DNA of 64,000 nucleotides. Source: Staphylococcus carnosus. GTDB lineage: Bacteria > Bacillota > Bacilli > Staphylococcales > Staphylococcaceae. The position numbers and the translations under genes were made by a program. The stretch spans positions 2,356,001 to 2,420,000 of the forward strand of contig NZ_UHCT01000001.1 in NCBI RefSeq assembly GCF_900458435.1, read 5' to 3'. Position 1 is the first letter of the stretch; the number at the start of each line of letters is the position of its first letter. The notes beneath the pieces are model-generated. The model had not been told where the DNA came from and did not search any database. It saw only the letters and a program-made list of their open reading frames with translations. Below are positions 61,448 to 64,000 of this stretch, piece after piece.

Positions 61448-62092
61448 TTATTCTTCGTCTTCTTCTTTTTCTCCAACAACTTCTGGTTCAGGAGTATCTG
61501 CATCGCCAGCTTCAACTTCTTCAATTTCAGCTTCGCTTGGTCCTTGAGTTGGAGGTACTACAGTTACAACTGTAGCTTCTGGTTCGTTTTCAATAGTGAA
61601 GTCACCAGTAGTGTTTAAATCAGCAACTGATAAGCTGTCGCCGATTTCTAATCCAGAAATTTCTACTTCAAGATATTCAGGAATGTTTTCTGGAGTAGCT
61701 GTTACTTCAAGGTTGAATAATGGTTGGTCAACTACGCCGCCTTCTTTAGCGCCTACTGCTTCACCAACTAAGTGTACAGGTACTTCAACAGTACGTTCTT
61801 CACTCATGTTGATTGCTAAGAAGTCGATGTGAGTGATTTGGTTTTTAAGTGGATCGAATTGGTAGTCTGCAACCATTACTTTGATTGTTTTAGAACCTAC
61901 GCCTAAATCGATAACACCGTTACGTCCAACTTCACGGATAACTTTGATGAATTCTACTTCATCAACTTTAACTGATACGTTTTTTTGACCGTAACCATAC
62001 ATAACTGCTGGTACTTTACCTGAGTTTCTGATTGCTGTTAAATCAGAACGTCTTTGTTTACCTTGACGGATAATAGACTTTAATGAAGCCAT
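61448..62092 (-). CDS. rplY: Ribosomal protein L25/general stress protein Ctc
   Basis: This is a 214-residue L25 of the Ctc type, which binds 5S rRNA. It has the N-terminal L25 domain (about 1-92) and the C-terminal TL5-like domain, then an acidic tail ([21 protein letters not shown]). AAAGGTGG stands 9 bases before the ATG. In Bacillus ctc is induced by sigma-B, but here the visible promoter at 62238-62266 is a strong sigma-A one. It sits between prs and pth. Confidence 0.96.
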   Translation of the reverse strand: MASLKSIIRQGKQRRSDLTAIRNSGKVPAVMYGYGQKNVSVKVDEVEFIKVIREVGRNGVIDLGVGSKTIKVMVADYQFDPLKNQITHIDFLAINMSEERTVEVPVHLVGEAVGAKEGGVVDQPLFNLEVTATPENIPEYLEVEISGLEIGDSLSVADLNTTGDFTIENEPEATVVTVVPPTQGPSEAEIEEVEAGDADTPEPEVVGEKEEDEE

Positions 62093-62116
62093 TTCCTTTT
62101 TCCACCTTTCGTATTT

Positions 62117-62199
62117 GAGATTAGATACTGCGCTTTATATAAGCAAAATATAATTAATCTCTCCGCACTTACCCATCGATATATCATCGCTTGCAAGTG
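62117..62199 (-). promoter_or_regulatory. Structured leader of ctc
   Basis: The ctc leader of about 140 bases can form a 7-bp stem GAGATTA/TAATCTC (62117-62123 with 62155-62161) around a GCTT/AAGC hairpin. A second stem CACTT/AAGTG (62166-62170 with 62195-62199) encloses CGAT/ATCG. An autoregulatory role is possible but only inferred. Confidence 0.35.
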
Positions 62200-62237
62200 T
62201 TTAATATGTTCGAACAATTAAAGTCGCGAACGGAGTT

Positions 62238-62266
62238 ATTATACACATTTTTCAGAATTACGTCAA
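62238..62266 (-). promoter_or_regulatory. Sigma-A promoter of ctc
   Basis: TTGACG (62261-62266), a 17-base spacer and TATAAT (62238-62243) on the minus strand. Confidence 0.85.
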
Positions 62267-62310
62267 CTTCCTAAAAAATTACGCAGAAAAAAATTCAAAA
62301 CAGCCATAAA

Positions 62311-62340
62311 AAAACTGCCGTTCAGCTGAACGGCAGTTTT
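62311..62340 (-). terminator. Terminator after prs
   Basis: A perfect palindrome ACTGCCGTTCAG/CTGAACGGCAGT (62314-62337) is flanked by A and T runs. It ends prs and could work in both directions. Confidence 0.93.
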
Positions 62341-62349
62341 GATAATGTA

Positions 62350-63315
62350 TTAGTCGAATAATACGCTGACAGATTCTCTTTCGTAAACGCGTACAATTGC
62401 TTGCGCTATAAGTCCTGCAACTGATAATTCAGTTGTATTTTCAGGTTTACGTTCCTCATCTAAGCGGATTGAATTTGTTACGATTAATTCTTTAATTGCT
62501 GAGTTTTCAATACGTTCTTTAGCTGGACCAGAAAGTACTGGGTGCGTACAACAAGCGTAAACTTCTTTGGCACCTTTATCTTTCAACGCTTGTGCTGCTA
62601 AAGTGATTGTACCTGCAGTATCGATAATGTCATCAATAATAATGGCAGTGCGTCCATCGATTTCGCCTACAATGTTCATAACTTCGGCAACATTCGGTTT
62701 CGGACGTCGTTTATCGATAATTGCAATCGGTGTTTTTAAAATGTCTGCTAATTTACGTGCACGTGTTACACCACCATGGTCAGGTGAAACAACGACTGTT
62801 TCTTCTGGGTCGATATCTGGATTTTCTTTGAAGTATTTCGCTAAGATCGGTACACCCATTAAGTGGTCGATTGGAATATCAAAGAATCCTTGGATTTGCG
62901 GTGCATGCAAGTCTAAAGCGATCATACGGTCTGCACCTGCTACTTGGATTAAGTTAGCAACAAGTTTAGCAGTGATTGGTTCACGGCTGCGCGCTTTTCT
63001 GTCTTGACGTGCGTAACCATAGTAAGGAACCACAATGTTAATTGTAGCCGCAGAAGCACGTTTACATGCGTCGATCATGATGAGTAATTCCATTAAATGT
63101 ACGTTAACCGGATAAGATGTCGGTTGAATAATAAATACGTCGCAACCTCTGATGCTTTCTTCAATATTGATTTGAATTTCGCCGTCACTGAAACGTTTTA
63201 CTGAACATTTCCCTAATTCAATACCGATATCATCGGCTACCTCATGTGCAAGCGGCTCATTTCCTTTCAACGAGAAAATCTTTAAAGATGAATTTTTATA
63301 TTCATTAGCTAACAT
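62350..63315 (-). CDS. prs: Ribose-phosphate pyrophosphokinase
   Basis: This is a 321-residue enzyme that makes PRPP from ribose 5-phosphate and ATP. PRPP feeds purine, pyrimidine and histidine synthesis and the Hpt reaction (50874). Motifs are [20 protein letters not shown] and the PRPP loop [19 protein letters not shown] stands 7 bases before the ATG. It lies 102 bases after glmU and has its own promoter there. Confidence 0.98.
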   Translation of the reverse strand: MLANEYKNSSLKIFSLKGNEPLAHEVADDIGIELGKCSVKRFSDGEIQINIEESIRGCDVFIIQPTSYPVNVHLMELLIMIDACKRASAATINIVVPYYGYARQDRKARSREPITAKLVANLIQVAGADRMIALDLHAPQIQGFFDIPIDHLMGVPILAKYFKENPDIDPEETVVVSPDHGGVTRARKLADILKTPIAIIDKRRPKPNVAEVMNIVGEIDGRTAIIIDDIIDTAGTITLAAQALKDKGAKEVYACCTHPVLSGPAKERIENSAIKELIVTNSIRLDEERKPENTTELSVAGLIAQAIVRVYERESVSVLFD

Positions 63316-63382
63316 TTATAGTCCTCCATTTATTTGCATTCATGCGTTGTTCAAGTCGAACTGTTACATTACATTCTATTTA

Positions 63383-63411
63383 ATTTTACTGAATTGGCTC
63401 TCTGACTTCAA
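63383..63411 (-). promoter_or_regulatory. Sigma-A promoter of prs
   Basis: TTGAAG (63406-63411), a 17-base spacer and TAAAAT (63383-63388) on the minus strand, immediately downstream of the glmU stop. Confidence 0.7.
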
Positions 63412-63417
63412 TACTTG

Positions 63418-64000
<583 letters not shown>

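Overview
The window is a piece of core chromosome from a low-GC Gram-positive coccus, almost certainly a Staphylococcus. The proteins match the well-known staphylococcal versions closely, and the gene order (rplKAJL-rpoBC, cysES, ctsR-mcsAB-clpC, pdxST-nupC, rrn array, lysS-fol-cysK-hslO-ftsH-hpt-tilS, divIC-mfd-pth-ctc-prs-glmU) is the staphylococcal order around the rRNA cluster. It is not S. aureus: many proteins differ by 10-30 percent from the S. aureus sequences I remember, and small accessory genes sit where S. aureus has none. A member of the S. carnosus/simulans group is my guess, not a demonstrated identity. Nearly everything reads on the minus strand; only six genes (23.2-30.4 kb) read on the plus strand.

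Region 1 (1-9.4 kb) is the transcription and translation block. From right to left it holds rpmG-secE-nusG, rplK-rplA, rplJ-rplL, rsmC, rpoB and the start of rpoC. Clear sigma-A promoters precede rpmG, rplK, rplJ and rpoB. There is an L10 leader with an attenuator before rplJ and a three-way-junction leader before rplK. Region 2 (9.4-23.1 kb) holds sigH, rae1, rlmB, mrnC, cysS and cysE behind a cysteine T-box, then gltX, yacL, radA and the CtsR-controlled operon ctsR-mcsA-mcsB-clpC. Its McsA lacks the usual N-terminal zinc finger.

Region 3 (23.2-30.4 kb) is the most variable part. It has nupC, an ASCH-domain/GNAT gene pair, the vitamin B6 genes pdxS-pdxT facing their MocR-type regulator pdxR across a shared operator, a second GNAT gene and an MFS exporter. 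Region 4 (30.5-41.7 kb) is a tandem pair of rRNA operons on the minus strand. The first transcribed unit is 5S-(Val-Thr-Lys-Gly-Leu-Arg-Pro-Ala tRNAs)-16S-23S-5S behind two tandem promoters. The second is 16S-tRNA-Ile-23S-5S behind its own near-consensus promoter. The two copies form a direct repeat of about 5.2 kb with very few base differences.

Region 5 (42-64 kb) holds lysS, dusB and the folate genes folP-folB-folK, then cysK, hslO, ftsH, hpt-tilS, and a tightly overlapping run pth-mfd-yabM-yabN-rqcP-divIC-yabR. It ends with ctc (rplY), prs and the C-terminal part of glmU. The theme is information processing, proteostasis and cell-wall/division housekeeping. I saw no insertion sequence, prophage, CRISPR array or defence system. 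The new or less obvious material is regulatory RNA and operator structure between the genes.
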